Positions 10,480 to 21,302 of a stretch of DNA of 64,000 nucleotides are shown in pieces. Numbering within the stretch: position 1 is the first letter of the stretch; the number at the start of each line of letters is the position of its first letter. The notes beneath the pieces are model-generated. The model searched no databases. It was not told the origin of the DNA and saw nothing but the letters and a program-made list of their open reading frames with translations. The stretch is from Haematobia irritans (lineage: Eukaryota > Arthropoda > Insecta > Diptera > Muscidae): assembly GCF_050003625.1 (NCBI RefSeq), contig NC_134398.1:199758583-199822582 (forward strand). Reading direction: 5' to 3'. Both the position numbers and the translations under genes were made by a program.

Positions 10480-12229
10480 AATATATTTATGAAGACGATT
10501 ATATTTTAATCAAGTCTTGCCAAATAATGGATGGAAAAGATCCAAGGAATTGATTGCAAATAATTTTATATTTCTATGTTAATTAATTAAAAAAAAGTAA
10601 CCGTGAAAACAAACAGATTTTCAGCTTGAAAACTGACCATAGTACTCAGCTTTAGAAGATGATGTTAGGAAGTTGATACATTGCCATCGGTAAGTATTAC
10701 CACAACCCAAGTACTACGATTATGTATGACAGTTTTTTGTAGAAGTTTCTACGCAATCCATGATGGAGTGTAGATAAGATTCGGCCTGGCCGAACTTACG
10801 GCCGTATATAGTTGTTTACTGATTATATTTTCAGTTTCAATCAATTTTTTAATTGGATTGGATTGGAAGATATTGAGTACTCATTTAATTGTAACGAGTA
10901 CTCAAAAAATTAGTCAGTAACGAGTACTTGTAATCAAATACCCGTTACTTTCCCAACACTAACACGAAGGCTAACGCATTTTTTACTTGTGTGAAAAATT
11001 GCGGGCTAATAATTTTGCAAAAAAATAAGAAAAAGAACCAAGTAAACAAGAAATTCAGTGTTGTAGCTTAAGGTAATTGTGGTGAAGGTATACATTTTTA
11101 ATGAAATTCTTGTAAATTGTACTTCTATTTAACAGAAATTTATAGCAAAGCACAAAAGACCAACAAAAAAAACGATAGGCACACAAACTTCTGAAGAAGG
11201 AAATATTTCAAGCAGCCCCGAAACAGAATGTCTGGAATAGCCATCACGCGTTTAGGAGAAGAACGAAAAGCCTGGCGTAAGGATCATCCATTCGGTTTTG
11301 TAGCCCGTCCTGCCAAAAATCCTGATGGCACATTGAATCTTATGATCTGGGAATGCGCCATTCCCGGAAAGAAAGGCACTCCCTGGGAAGGAGGTCTCTA
11401 CAAATTGCGTATGATCTTCAAGGACGATTACCCAACCTCACCACCAAAATGTAAATTTGAACCCCCATTGTTTCATCCGAATGTCTATCCATCGGGAACA
11501 GTGTGCTTGTCGCTATTGGATGAGGAAAAGGATTGGCGTCCCGCCATTACCATTAAACAAATTCTCTTAGGTATACAGGACCTACTCAATGAGCCCAATA
11601 TTAAAGATCCTGCCCAAGCGGAAGCATACACAATCTATTGTCAGAATCGTTTGGAATATGAGAAACGTGTGCGTGCTCAGGCCCGAGCTATGGCAGCAAC
11701 CGAATAAATTTACTAAATACATTTTTTACTTAAACTTAAACTCCATTAGTTATAAACAACAAAAAAAGGCAAAGCAAACTCAAAAAGTATAAGCATCCAC
11801 TAAAACAAAAACACGCCATCAGTGACATCGTCCTGAGGAGGATAATAGACACATTGCCCGGAAGAGCCTTTTTAGGAATTATTTTATATGTATACAAACT
11901 ACAAAACCTTATGAGGAATTATATATATATATATTTTTTTAACTCCTGTAACTATTATTGATCTTATCATTTAATTCATTTTCATATAACATTTAAGTAA
12001 CAAAAAACTGAACATTATTAAATTATACGAAAAATATCTTTTTCTTTAATCACAAAAACAGTAAGAGTCCACACTACTAACTAATGGTGCTTTTCTACTC
12101 AGAATTTAAACTATAGGGTGCTGGGGAAATTGGAAATGGAATCAAGAAGATGTACTGGCTTAATTATGCAGCAATGTATTACATTTACTAATTAGGCCTG
12201 CAAAAGTTCTGATGACGAGCATTAAATCA
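10480..12229. repeat. Right arm of the lwr palindrome
   Basis: Reverse complement of 5984 to about 8035, including a MITE A fragment (10464-10655), a repeat end at 10712-10810, the lwr 5' flank, the coding sequence and about 520 bp of 3' flank. Several small indels separate the arms, including about 280 bp missing here near 12087-12095 and a shorter A-rich 3' UTR stretch near 11803. Confidence 0.85.
11228..11707 (+). CDS. lwr: SUMO-conjugating enzyme E2 (Ubc9), right copy
   Basis: The encoded protein is identical over all 159 residues to the left copy, so all Ubc9 features are present (HPN at 83-85, Cys93, Asp127). Compared with the left copy, six third-position differences were found by eye (Gly4, Asp67, Tyr68, Cys93, Ile116 and Glu122 codons, numbering approximate), none changing the protein. 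The start is the only ATG in a good context, preceded by cagccccgaaacaga. No intron. AATAAA overlaps the stop codon. The gene is divergent from the left copy with 3.9 kb between the two ATGs. A retained identical protein implies selection on both copies or a very recent or gene-converted duplication. Confidence 0.95.
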   Translation: MSGIAITRLGEERKAWRKDHPFGFVARPAKNPDGTLNLMIWECAIPGKKGTPWEGGLYKLRMIFKDDYPTSPPKCKFEPPLFHPNVYPSGTVCLSLLDEEKDWRPAITIKQILLGIQDLLNEPNIKDPAQAEAYTIYCQNRLEYEKRVRAQARAMAATE

Positions 12230-12430
12230 AATATATATATGGGATCTATATCTAAAACTGAACCGATTTCTTCCAAAATCAATAGGTTTTTATTCTGACA
12301 AAAACACGAACTAAAATTGTGATTGATTTCAAAATGTGGACTGAAGGACTCAGCGCCATGTGTCTATCTCGTCCTTCTGGGTGTTGCAAACATATGACTA
12401 ACCTGGATCGGTGGATATAGTTTTTAGAGG
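12230..12430. repeat. Fragment of the 'gggagctatatctaaatctgaacc' repeat
   Basis: Short degenerate piece (gggatctatatctaaaactg, then aaccgatttcttcc) related to the larger copy at 13.45-15.0 kb. The sequence just beyond the palindrome, up to 12,563, contains nothing else recognisable. Confidence 0.5.
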
Positions 12431-12879
12431 CCAATTTGTTTCTCCATACGATGTCATATTTGCAATACTTGTAACAATTACAATTGACATTTTCATCATA
12501 TTCTTATTATTTGATGTGTTATTATACAATTAAAAGGTAATTTATTCTATTTAAAATTAAACTTCCCTGTAGGAAATTGAGCTGACTTTAAGCTAACAAA
12601 TGGTTAATCAAAACTGAGTCGCAGGTGACTCAAAAGATCACTCATTTCCCATGTAAAATCCTATTCAGTTTTAACACGTGTTGTCATTGGAACGAGTCAG
12701 TTCTCACTCAACTCTGCATAAGTTTCAGCTAACCAAAAGTTAGCTCAATATTAGTTAGCTTTTGGCTGATAATACGTAAGGACACTATAAGTTAGCTTCT
12801 AACTGATTAGTTTATGGTGAGCTATCTGGTCAGTAAAAATATTTTTTATTTATTATTTTTCATTCATTTTATTCGGAAG

Positions 12880-15644
12880 TAGAGGTGTGCGCGTGACACG
12901 AAATTTTCGTGACACGCGTGATTCCCGCGTGAGTCACGTGATTCGTGAATGAAATTTTGACCAAATCACGTGAATGTGCGTGAATGGGACTGAACAAAAA
13001 TGTGTCGTGCGTGATCGTGCGTGAACATCAAATTCTGTTCGTGAATGTGCGTGAGTAAATTTTTTTCAAAATCACGCTCACGACAAAATTCACGTTCACG
13101 AAAAAATTCACATTCACGAAAAATTCACGCTCACGACAAAATTCACGCTCACGAAGAAATTCACGTTCACGAAGAAATTCACATTCACGAAAACTTCACA
13201 CTCACGATGACATTCACGTTCACGAAAAAATTCACGTTCACGAAAAATTCACGCTCACGAAGAAACTGACATTCACGAAAAATTCACGCTCACGATGAAA
13301 TTCACGTTCACGAAAAAATTCACATTCACGAAATAATTCACCCTCACGAGAAATGACATGTTCTCGAGTCTATTTACGCTCACGACAAAAATTATATTTA
13401 CAAAAACGTCTTGCTCACGATAAAAATTATGTATGAACAAGTAAGTAAAGTCTAAAGTCGGGCGGAGCCGACTATATTATACCCTTCACCACTATGTAGA
13501 CTCTCAACCACTTCAAATTTGCTGGGAGCTATATAAAGGTTTGCATTTCCAGATACAAATACTTTTAATGGAGACAATTTTTGTACTTTTACAAAAACTC
13601 TAGAATTACAATTTAAATCGGCTAACGCCCTGGGATGAAACACAATGTTAACATAGTAAAAAAATATGAGAAATATGAAGCGAGAGAAATTTTAATGCAA
13701 TTATACAAAAGAGCATTTATGATTGATCAGGTGATACATATGTATTCGAGATATAGGGCAATTTTAGTAATATTTACAATTTTTGATACTTAGCAGTGGC
13801 GACTTTACAGGGATATTGGTTAGATCCCGCCAAGATATATAGTCAAGTATGGGTTATGATATATTATTTGGTCAAGTCGGGCGACTTGGAGCCTTATTTA
13901 AAACTCAACCGTTCTGTGGAAATTCTGGCATTATAGTGTTTAGGATATGACTAAGATATGGGGAAATCATCAAAGAATTTTGTGTCAAGTGTGGGAATTT
14001 TTGCCATATTTGTATAAACCGGAAAAACGAATATATGGAGGCTTTATCTAAATCTGAACCAAATTAGATCAAACTTGACACTCTTAAATATCATATTAAA
14101 TATATTCTCTGAGGAAACTATCCAGTCAATTAGAGGAAAATCTCATTGAAAATAGGTCTAAAATATGAAACAGTCTACCATATTTCCCCAACTCTGGTGT
14201 ACATATAATGGGAGCTATATATAATCTGAACCGATTTCGACTAAATTTGACATGCATAGTTAGAATAATAATTCTGTTATCTCTGCAAAATTTCACGTAA
14301 ATGGGTGTTTAACTTTGGCCCCCGTAGTCATTTGAGTATAAATCGGGCGAAAGATATATATGGGAGCTATATCTAAATTTGAACCGATTTCAACCAAATT
14401 TGGTACACTTACGTACTCCCTGTGCAAAATTTGAACTAAATCACGGCAAAACTTTGGCTTTTGAGGGCATATAAGTGCAAATCGGACGAAAGATATATAT
14501 GGGAGCTATATCAAAATCTGAACCGATTTCAATCAAATTTACCAAGCATTGGTAGAATGTCAATTCTACTCTTTATGCAAAATTTCACGAAAATCGGTAG
14601 TAACCTTTGGCCTCTTTGTTCATATGAGTCTAAATCGGACGAAAGATATATATGGGAGCTATATCTAAATCTGAACCGATTTAGCTGATATTTTGCAAGT
14701 TTTTCGAGACTCATAAAATATTCGGATGTACTGAATTTGAAGAACATCGGTTGATAAATACGCCAATTATGACCAGATCGGGGATAAATATATATGGCAG
14801 CTATATCTAAATCTGAACCGATTTTTTTCCAAAATCAATAGCGATTGTCTTTGTCCCAAAAAACGACCCTATGCCAAATTTGAGGACGATCGGACTTAAA
14901 CTGCGACCTGTACTTTGCGCACAAAAATACATGAACAGACAGACAGACAGACAGACAGACGGACATCGCTAAATCGAACAGACAGACGGACATCGCTAAA
15001 TCGTGAACCTTCGTGAGTTGCATTTTACATCGTGAGCGTGCGTGAATAGTTTTTTTATGAATCGTGAGTGTGTGGATTTACGTTTCATTGTTCGTGAACG
15101 TGCGTGAGTAGTTTTTTTTTCGAATCGTGAGTGTGCGTGAATAAGTTTGTTGTTCGTGAACGTGCGTGAGTTGATATATCCCGTCGTGGGCGTGCGGTAG
15201 TCACTATTCTGCAATCGTGAGTGTTTATCTTTGCAGGATTTTGGTTCGTGAACGTGAGTGAGCGTGAATCAATAAAAACCTTCGTGCGTGAATGTTACGA
15301 ATTCATTCGTGAGCGTGCGTGAGTGTGAGCAATCCAAAAACGGGCGTGCGTGATCGTGCGTGAATGTTACGAATTCATTCGTGAGCGTTCGTGAGTGTGA
15401 GCAATTCAAAAACGGGCGTGCGTGATCGTGCGTGAATGTTACGAATTCATTCGTGAGCGTGCGTGAGTGTGAGCAATTCAAAAACGGGCGTGCGTGATCG
15501 TGCGTGAATGTTACGAATTCATTCGTGAGCGTGCGTGAGTGTGAGCAATTCTAAAACAGGCGTGCGTGATCGTGCGTGAATGACATTTTGAATTTGTGAG
15601 CGTGCGTGAGTGTGCGTGAAAAATCCTTCACGCGCACACCTCTA
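12880..15644. mobile_element. hAT-like foldback element with internally repetitive arms
   Basis: The ends tagaggtgtgcgcgtga and tcacgcgcacaccttta-like tcacgcgcacacctcta are terminal inverted repeats, flanked by a perfect 8-bp duplication ttcggaag (12872-12879 and 15645-15652), as expected for hAT transposition. The left arm (to about 13430) is built of short units such as ttcacgttcacgaaaaaa. The right arm (15003-15644) has the complementary cgtgagcgtgcgtgagtgtg units, including about four copies of an 85-bp unit (15280-15580). The loop is occupied by another repeat. No transposase. Confidence 0.8.
13445..15003. repeat. Long interspersed repeat in the loop of the foldback element
   Basis: Begins aagtctaaagtcgggcggag and ends gacggacatcgctaaatcg. 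The middle has about 120-150-bp tandem modules containing gggagctatatctaaatctg aaccgattt and a (GACA)n stretch at 14936-14960. Short ORFs here are repeat translations. The class of this repeat is unknown to me. Confidence 0.65.
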
Positions 15645-15652
15645 TTCGGAAG

Positions 15653-15956
15653 TAAATAAAAGCTTATTCAGTCTTTGTAACTGTATTACAAGGAATAAAA
15701 TGTAAGATATAATATAACGCAAGTATAAGTTCTGGTAATATTAGGTTTGAATGTTGTCTTAATTTCTTTCGAATTTCTTTCCTTTGAGATTGTGTTGTAG
15801 CTCGCTGACTGCAAGTGGGCTTCATCAGGGAACTCCAAAAGCCTTGAAAGCATTTCTCTGGACATTTTCCTCTATTACAAAGAATTGCATCTAAAAAATA
15901 ACAATAATAATATATAAGAAGAAAATGATCAATTGTTTTACTACTATACCCATTAA
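15653..15956. other. Remnant inside the composite element, no recognised gene
   Basis: A minus-strand open stretch (15664-16005) encodes a lysine/arginine-rich peptide without recognisable motifs and runs into a MITE. I see no evidence that it is a gene. Confidence 0.35.
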
Positions 15957-16640
15957 GATCAGTACTATGTTCGCTTTTCGCGGGTACGTTATTAAAACAG
16001 TTCAATATAAAGCAGATAAATTAACTCAATTTCTTCACTCATAGAAAAAAGTCTGCTAAAAACAACAGTCGATGCCTGCTGTTATATTTTTGTACTTCAG
16101 GGCCTAATGAACAACAATTTATAAAATTTTTAGGTTATAAAATTTTCCCCAAAGCATATTTAAGAACCAAAAGTAGTTTTTGGTATATTTTTGCTCTGTA
16201 ATATACTTACAAGCTCCTAAATATGATCAGCAAACATTTTGTTTGCTGTTATGCCTCAATTCGATAAATATTCAGATTTTTGGTCAAATACTATAGATAT
16301 TCATAAAATATTGTGTTAATTCTATTAGGATATATCCTATGTTGACATTTTGCCAAAATAAAACATGTTTTAGTGTAATCGAGCTTAAAAAATAGCAGGA
16401 AATGTTTGCTATTTCAGCAAACAGTGACTGCTGTCCCTTTTTCAGCAGACTTTCTGCTGTTTTAGCAGACTTTTCTGCTGTCCCTACTAACAAATTTCTT
16501 TGGGTGTTGTTCCTCTAGATTTCGGCAAGACTTTACAGGAATATGTTATGCTTGTTTTCATTTATAATTTTTATTATTTAAGGAAATCGCGAAAATAAAG
16601 TGGTTTTAAACTTGAAAACCGAACATAGTACCAACCTTTA
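15957..16640. mobile_element. MITE B split by another MITE
   Basis: The left part (15957-16033: cagtactatgttcgcttttc to gataaattaactcaatt) and right part (16505-16640: ttcctctagatttcggcaag to gaacatagtaccaaccttt) join into one copy like 8343-8576. The interruption at about 16035-16503 carries agtctgctaaaaacaacag near its left end and ctgttttagcagacttttct near its right end in inverted orientation, ending ttctttgggtg. Confidence 0.7.
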
Positions 16641-17892
16641 GGTTTTGTACGGAGTTTCGTTGCGGAAACTGAACATAGTACTTACCTTTAAACAGCAAAC
16701 ATCCCATTGAAAAATATACTTGGAGTTTCCATTTATACCGTCAATGATACCACTATGATGGGTTCTACATAAAAAATACAAATTTCAGTTATTAAATTGC
16801 ATTTTAGTTATGCATTTAAATGCTACTTACTGCAATCGATCGGAAAAATGCAAAAGTCCTCTGAAATCACAATATTTATTTAAAAATCCAAATGACATTT
16901 ATAGTTGTGAATATATTTTCTGTTTATTTATTTGATTTGTTCTATTACTTTATTTTGCTTACATAGGCGTCAGCTTTGAGTGAACAAAAAGGTAACTCAT
17001 TACTGATCGAGAAGAAGGAACAAAATTCAATCGACTCAAGGCTGCATAAACATTGAGTTAGCTAGAAGTCACCACAGATTAGTTAGTAAAAAGTTAGTTT
17101 GATTTTGAGTGAGTTCAATAAATTCCTACAGGGATACAATGCTTTGGAAAATTTGTTGAAAGCAAGCAATATGCAAGGCCATTTGAATTAATGTTGAAGA
17201 TGGGATTTACTACCAATTTGATATGGCGTTACCTATGAAAAATTCTCATCCTTGTGTTTGTTGGGTAGTGATACCACAGTGGTGAATTTCGCTCTTATCA
17301 CTGAGTGCTGCCCGCTATATATTGGTTAACGAGTGAGTGCTGCCCGCTATATATTGGTTAACGAAAATTTCGCGAGACGTTATTATTGATTGTTTACATT
17401 TTGCTCCCATAAGAAATTTTCACTAGAGTTGCATACCGGGCTTTTGTCAACGAAAATTCCGTGAGGCGTTGCTGTGGACTGTTTACAGTTTTCATCCATA
17501 AAAAAATACATTGAAAACCTATATTATAGGCATGCAACAGGAATTTTCGCAAGAACTTCATACCGTCCTTTATGTGGCCATCGCTATTGCTGATTTCGAT
17601 TACCGGTCTGAGTGCTGCCGGCAAATTAATTTATGAAAATAGAAATTGTATTTTTTAGTGCCTATAGAAACATTTATGTCCTTTCACACTTGCATTCTTG
17701 AAATTAATAATAAGACGGGAAAACTCTTTTTTTAACCACAACAAACACTTCAAACTCTGCGCCTTTGAAGAAGGTGGCTCTCAACTTTAAATATAAGGGT
17801 ATCTAGTTCGGGATGAAAATCCCCACATAGAAGTTTTAAAAAATTGTCGATACCCTAAAGGTCGGTATGTGCCTCTATCGAAATTTCCGCTA
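16641..17892. other. Non-coding flank with degenerate monomers
   Basis: Includes another MITE end (gaaactgaacatagtactta) at 16665-16690, the right end of the composite element, and a 34-bp direct repeat gagtgctgcccgctatatat tggttaacga at about 17300 and 17334. From about 17380 the phrases gcataccgggcttttgtcaa and aaaattccgtgaggcgt recur in variant form and again beyond the retrotransposon at 21.58-21.85 kb. No gene seen. Confidence 0.45.
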
Positions 17893-17963
17893 CCCATATC
17901 CTCTTGTTGTTGTTGTAACAGTTTATTGTGATCTCATCCATTTCATGTTATACGCTTGGTACA

Positions 17964-20900
17964 TCAGCTTGTTGGCAGATCAAGGAACTCTGCGACTAAG
18001 ATGGGGTGTGTCCAGAGTGATCTGGTGGTAAGTCGGGTTGGTTTGGCTGGGCAAGAGAAAAGATGACGCGTGTCGTGTGGCCCTTGGTTGCAAATTGGAC
18101 AAACGTCAGCTACGCTGCTATCAATCACCGATAAGTAGGAATTGAGGCGGCTGCACTTGCCTGATCTTAATTGGGCCAAAACTACCCTAGTCTGCCGTGG
18201 GAGGTCTCTTTCCTCCGGTGCTATGGGCGGTGGTCGGACTCCAAGAACAGGATTAACCTTGTAGCTTCTCACCGCTTCAGCTACAGTATCCTCATGAATC
18301 CTGTTCAAACCTGCCTGGTACGCTGCTTGATCTAGAGGCTCTCTTTTATAGCGCTGGATCTCGCGCTCTAGATTATGTATATCAACCCTTACGTTCCTGG
18401 GTGGTGGTTGTGTATCCATAAGATGGTGGTTTGGATGATTACTGCGATAACAACCCAGGAGATACTGCTTTGACAACATGTAGTTGTGTCTTCGCACAGG
18501 GATGATCTTTGTCTCCACATAAAGGTGATCCAGGGGTGTGCTGCGGAGACACCCAGTCGCAGTTCTAAGAGCAGCGTTCTGGCAGGTTTGTATGTTATTC
18601 CACTGCGTATCACTGGTCTGCGGTGTCCACACTGGCGCTGCATAGTTTACCACTGACCGGCCAATTGCCTTATAAGTAGTTAGCAAGGTTTCTTTGTCCG
18701 CACCCCAAGTACTGCCGGCTAGTGACTTGAGGACCTTGTTTCTACCACGGAGCTTATTACAAATTGCAGTGGCATGGGCAGATGACCTAAAAAGGCTGTC
18801 GAATGTGACCCCAAGAATCTTAGGGTAATTTGTGGTCGGAATTATTACTCCATCGACTCTGATATTCAACTGCCTGCGCACTTCTGCCGTCCATGTAGTA
18901 AATAGTGTGGCTGAGGATTTGGTGGGGGATATCCTCAAGTTTCTCGCAGTGAAATAACTGGTAAGATTAGCTATGTAGACGTTCAACCGATCGCAAATGT
19001 CATCAACATTGGGCCCAGATGCCAAGATTGTACAGTCATCCGCATATGATACAATCTCGACGCCGTCAGGAGGGGGTGGAATCGAGGACATGTAGAGGTT
19101 AAACAGTGCCGGAGATATCACCCCACCTTGGGGAACTCCCTGTTTAACTCTACGCGGTCTTGACTTTCTGTCCCTGAATTCCACGTACGACTGGCGTCCA
19201 CACATATAATTCAGCACCCAACGCTTCGCTCCTGCCGGTAGGGACGTATTCTCGATGTCCTCAAATAATGTGGCATGGTTGACCGTATCGAATGCTTTCG
19301 ATAGGTCAAGCGCCACGAGGACCGTCCTGTGACACGGCCTGGGCTGGTTAAGTCCCTTATTAATATGTGTCGAAATGGCATGTAAGGCTGTTGTCGTACT
19401 ATGTACCTTACGGAATCCATGTTGATGGTGGGCAGCTGGAAAATTCTCCACAAGGCTGGGGAGGAGTAATGCCTCAAGTGTCTTGGCTACTGGCGACAGA
19501 AGGGATATCGGTCTGTACGATTCACCTTTGCTCGAATCTTTGCCCGGTTTCAGTAGTGGAATCACCCTTCCCATTTTCCAGACATCGGGTATAATGTGTG
19601 ATTCCAAAGACAAATTGACGAGTCTGGTCAGGTACTCAACTCCCAGTATTCCCAGATGCTTCAGCATTAGCATTGAAATTCCGTCAGGGCCCAGCGCCTT
19701 AGATGGTTTCGCGCTGTTGATGACATTGGTAACTTCGACTGCAGTAAATTGTGGTGTGTCATCGGCTCGGAGACCACGTACACGACGGGTGGCTCTCCTT
19801 TTCGCTCTATCACTCTCGGGATGCTCGACAAACTGTCGGTTGAAGTATTTGGCGCACCTCTTCGGATCAGTCACATTCACGTCGCCAAATGTGACTGAAA
19901 TCCCATCATCCCTTGTGGAGGGGTTCGAGAGGGCTCTAACTGTTGACCACAATTTACCAGTTCCTGTTCCTAAGTTACATTGCTTCAGGTGCTCTAACCA
20001 AGTGTTCCGCTTGTGCTCGTCGACTATCTTACTAATCTCTAGATTTAGTTCTCTGATTCTAGGATCAGCAGGGTTAGCACGACGGCGTTCATCACGCTCG
20101 TCTGCGAGTCCCGCCGCTTCGGCTGGGAAGTTGGGCCTCACCTGGGCAATTCGACCAGCGGGTATGAAGCGAGCGGCTGCTGCGTTGATGATGTCCCGGA
20201 ACTCCCTCTGGGCAACATGAACATGTGAGGGGGACGGGAGCTCACTGAAGCGGCGATCGGTGTATTCTCTGAAGCCTTCCCAGTTGGCTTTCTTTTGATT
20301 AATAAACGTCCGGCGTTCAGAGGTTATGAAATCGGAGGGTCGGTTGATGGTGAGAATTATGGGGAGGTGGTCCGAACCCAATGAAATGACGGGTTGCCAG
20401 GAGACGTCATTTATCAGACCAGGCGATGCTAACGATAAGTCTGGCGAACTGCTGCAGTCACCCATAATTCTCGTGGGGGCCTCTTCGTTCACCGTGCAAA
20501 ATGTGGAGTCGTCTATCTGCTCTGCCAAAGCTATGCCCCTCTGGTCATTACCCAGGAGAGAATGCCAAAGTTCATGGTGGGCATTAAAATCTCCTAGAAC
20601 CAATCGGTTATGCCCGCTCAACAACCACTCAATGTTTGGGCTATAACCAGGAGCACAGCTACCAACCGGCGGTATGTACACATTGTATAGCTCTATCTCG
20701 GCAGCCCCACACTTAACTGCTACCCCCATACATTCCATGTACGGGTCATTAGTGTCTAGCACAAGCGTGATAGGTCTATACTGCACGGAACGGTGTAATA
20801 TGAAAGCCAGGCCACCACCTCCATTTCTTGTGCGATCCTTCCGTAGGACATTGTACCCATCACAATGTCGTAGGCTGCAGGTGGGATTCAGCTTTGTTTC

Positions 20901-21302
20901 CTGGATCGCCGCGACCCTTATCCTTTTCCGATTCATAAAGTCTACGATCTCACTAATCTTACCACGGAGCCCGTTGCAATTAAATTGCAAAAATGATGCA
21001 CTCTCCGGAACTGGTACAACAATATTCGGTGTAAGATGCTGCGGCGGAGAATATTGTTGTGCGGGAGAAGTCGGTGGGGTCACATAATCAGATGACCCAC
21101 TGCTGCTGTCATTGGCACAGCATCCTGCCACGAAGTCAGTTTGACTATACTCCCGCAGCGATGTTAGGCCGGAGCAATTCCGGAAGTGCACCCATTCCAT
21201 GCACCGGTTACACCTCACCGAAACCGAGCGATGGTGAATTCGATTTCGGCAGACGGCACAGTACCATGGTCCGGGGTTTTCCTCTATCCCGGCTCGGACC
21301 AA
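17964..21302 (-). CDS. Retrotransposon polyprotein: 2A-like motif, Cys/His finger, endonuclease, reverse transcriptase
   Basis: An open reading frame of 1,112 codons if counted from a TTG at 21302. It starts VRAGIEENPGP, a 2A-like ribosome-skipping motif (the usual D is G here). A finger follows with C15, C18, C31, C34, H39, C43 (WYCAVC to MEWVHF). An apurinic-type endonuclease spans about 100-320: FLQFNCNGLRGK, IQETKLN, LVLGDFNAHHELWH, SLGSDHLPI. The reverse transcriptase spans about 530-800: RVIPLLKPGK, SYRPISLLSPVAKTLE, VALDLSKAFDTVNH, GVPQGGVISPALFNLYM, VSYADDCTI. The C-terminus has a CCHC motif, CPICNQGPHDTRHLFSC, at about 1070. No RNase H domain is seen. No stop interrupts the ORF. In this frame no ATG lies between the TTG and an upstream stop at 21416, so the true start is unsettled. 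The clade is not assigned. Confidence 0.85.
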   Translation of the reverse strand: MVRAGIEENPGPWYCAVCRNRIHHRSVSVRCNRCMEWVHFRNCSGLTSLREYSQTDFVAGCCANDSSSGSSDYVTPPTSPAQQYSPPQHLTPNIVVPVPESASFLQFNCNGLRGKISEIVDFMNRKRIRVAAIQETKLNPTCSLRHCDGYNVLRKDRTRNGGGGLAFILHRSVQYRPITLVLDTNDPYMECMGVAVKCGAAEIELYNVYIPPVGSCAPGYSPNIEWLLSGHNRLVLGDFNAHHELWHSLLGNDQRGIALAEQIDDSTFCTVNEEAPTRIMGDCSSSPDLSLASPGLINDVSWQPVISLGSDHLPIILTINRPSDFITSERRTFINQKKANWEGFREYTDRRFSELPSPSHVHVAQREFRDIINAAAARFIPAGRIAQVRPNFPAEAAGLADERDERRRANPADPRIRELNLEISKIVDEHKRNTWLEHLKQCNLGTGTGKLWSTVRALSNPSTRDDGISVTFGDVNVTDPKRCAKYFNRQFVEHPESDRAKRRATRRVRGLRADDTPQFTAVEVTNVINSAKPSKALGPDGISMLMLKHLGILGVEYLTRLVNLSLESHIIPDVWKMGRVIPLLKPGKDSSKGESYRPISLLSPVAKTLEALLLPSLVENFPAAHHQHGFRKVHSTTTALHAISTHINKGLNQPRPCHRTVLVALDLSKAFDTVNHATLFEDIENTSLPAGAKRWVLNYMCGRQSYVEFRDRKSRPRRVKQGVPQGGVISPALFNLYMSSIPPPPDGVEIVSYADDCTILASGPNVDDICDRLNVYIANLTSYFTARNLRISPTKSSATLFTTWTAEVRRQLNIRVDGVIIPTTNYPKILGVTFDSLFRSSAHATAICNKLRGRNKVLKSLAGSTWGADKETLLTTYKAIGRSVVNYAAPVWTPQTSDTQWNNIQTCQNAALRTATGCLRSTPLDHLYVETKIIPVRRHNYMLSKQYLLGCYRSNHPNHHLMDTQPPPRNVRVDIHNLEREIQRYKREPLDQAAYQAGLNRIHEDTVAEAVRSYKVNPVLGVRPPPIAPEERDLPRQTRVVLAQLRSGKCSRLNSYLSVIDSSVADVCPICNQGPHDTRHLFSCPAKPTRLTTRSLWTHPILVAEFLDLPTS

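Larger units (their letters stand above)
12564..17134. mobile_element. Composite TIR element with 'TCCCTGTAGGAATT'-type ends
   Basis: tccctgtaggaaattgagct at the left is answered by aattcctacaggga at the right, and inner flanks share ttagct/agctaa-rich sequence in opposite orientation. The 4.6-kb interval is mostly later insertions: a hAT foldback element (12880-15644) and a split MITE (15957-16640). Without them about 1.1 kb remains. No target duplication could be recognised, so the outer limits are tentative. Confidence 0.5.

Noticed and set aside
5984..12229. lwr palindrome as a pure assembly duplication
   Set aside because: Six silent differences, UTR indels and different nested MITEs in the two arms argue against an exact artefact. 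Collapsed alleles joined in inverse order cannot be excluded without reads.
13045..15481. Frames rich in His/Ser/Arg
   Set aside because: Translations of the short CACG/CGTG tandem repeats of the foldback element.
19483..20646. Open frames on the + strand over the retrotransposon
   Set aside because: They are antisense to the well supported EN-RT ORF and have no domain.
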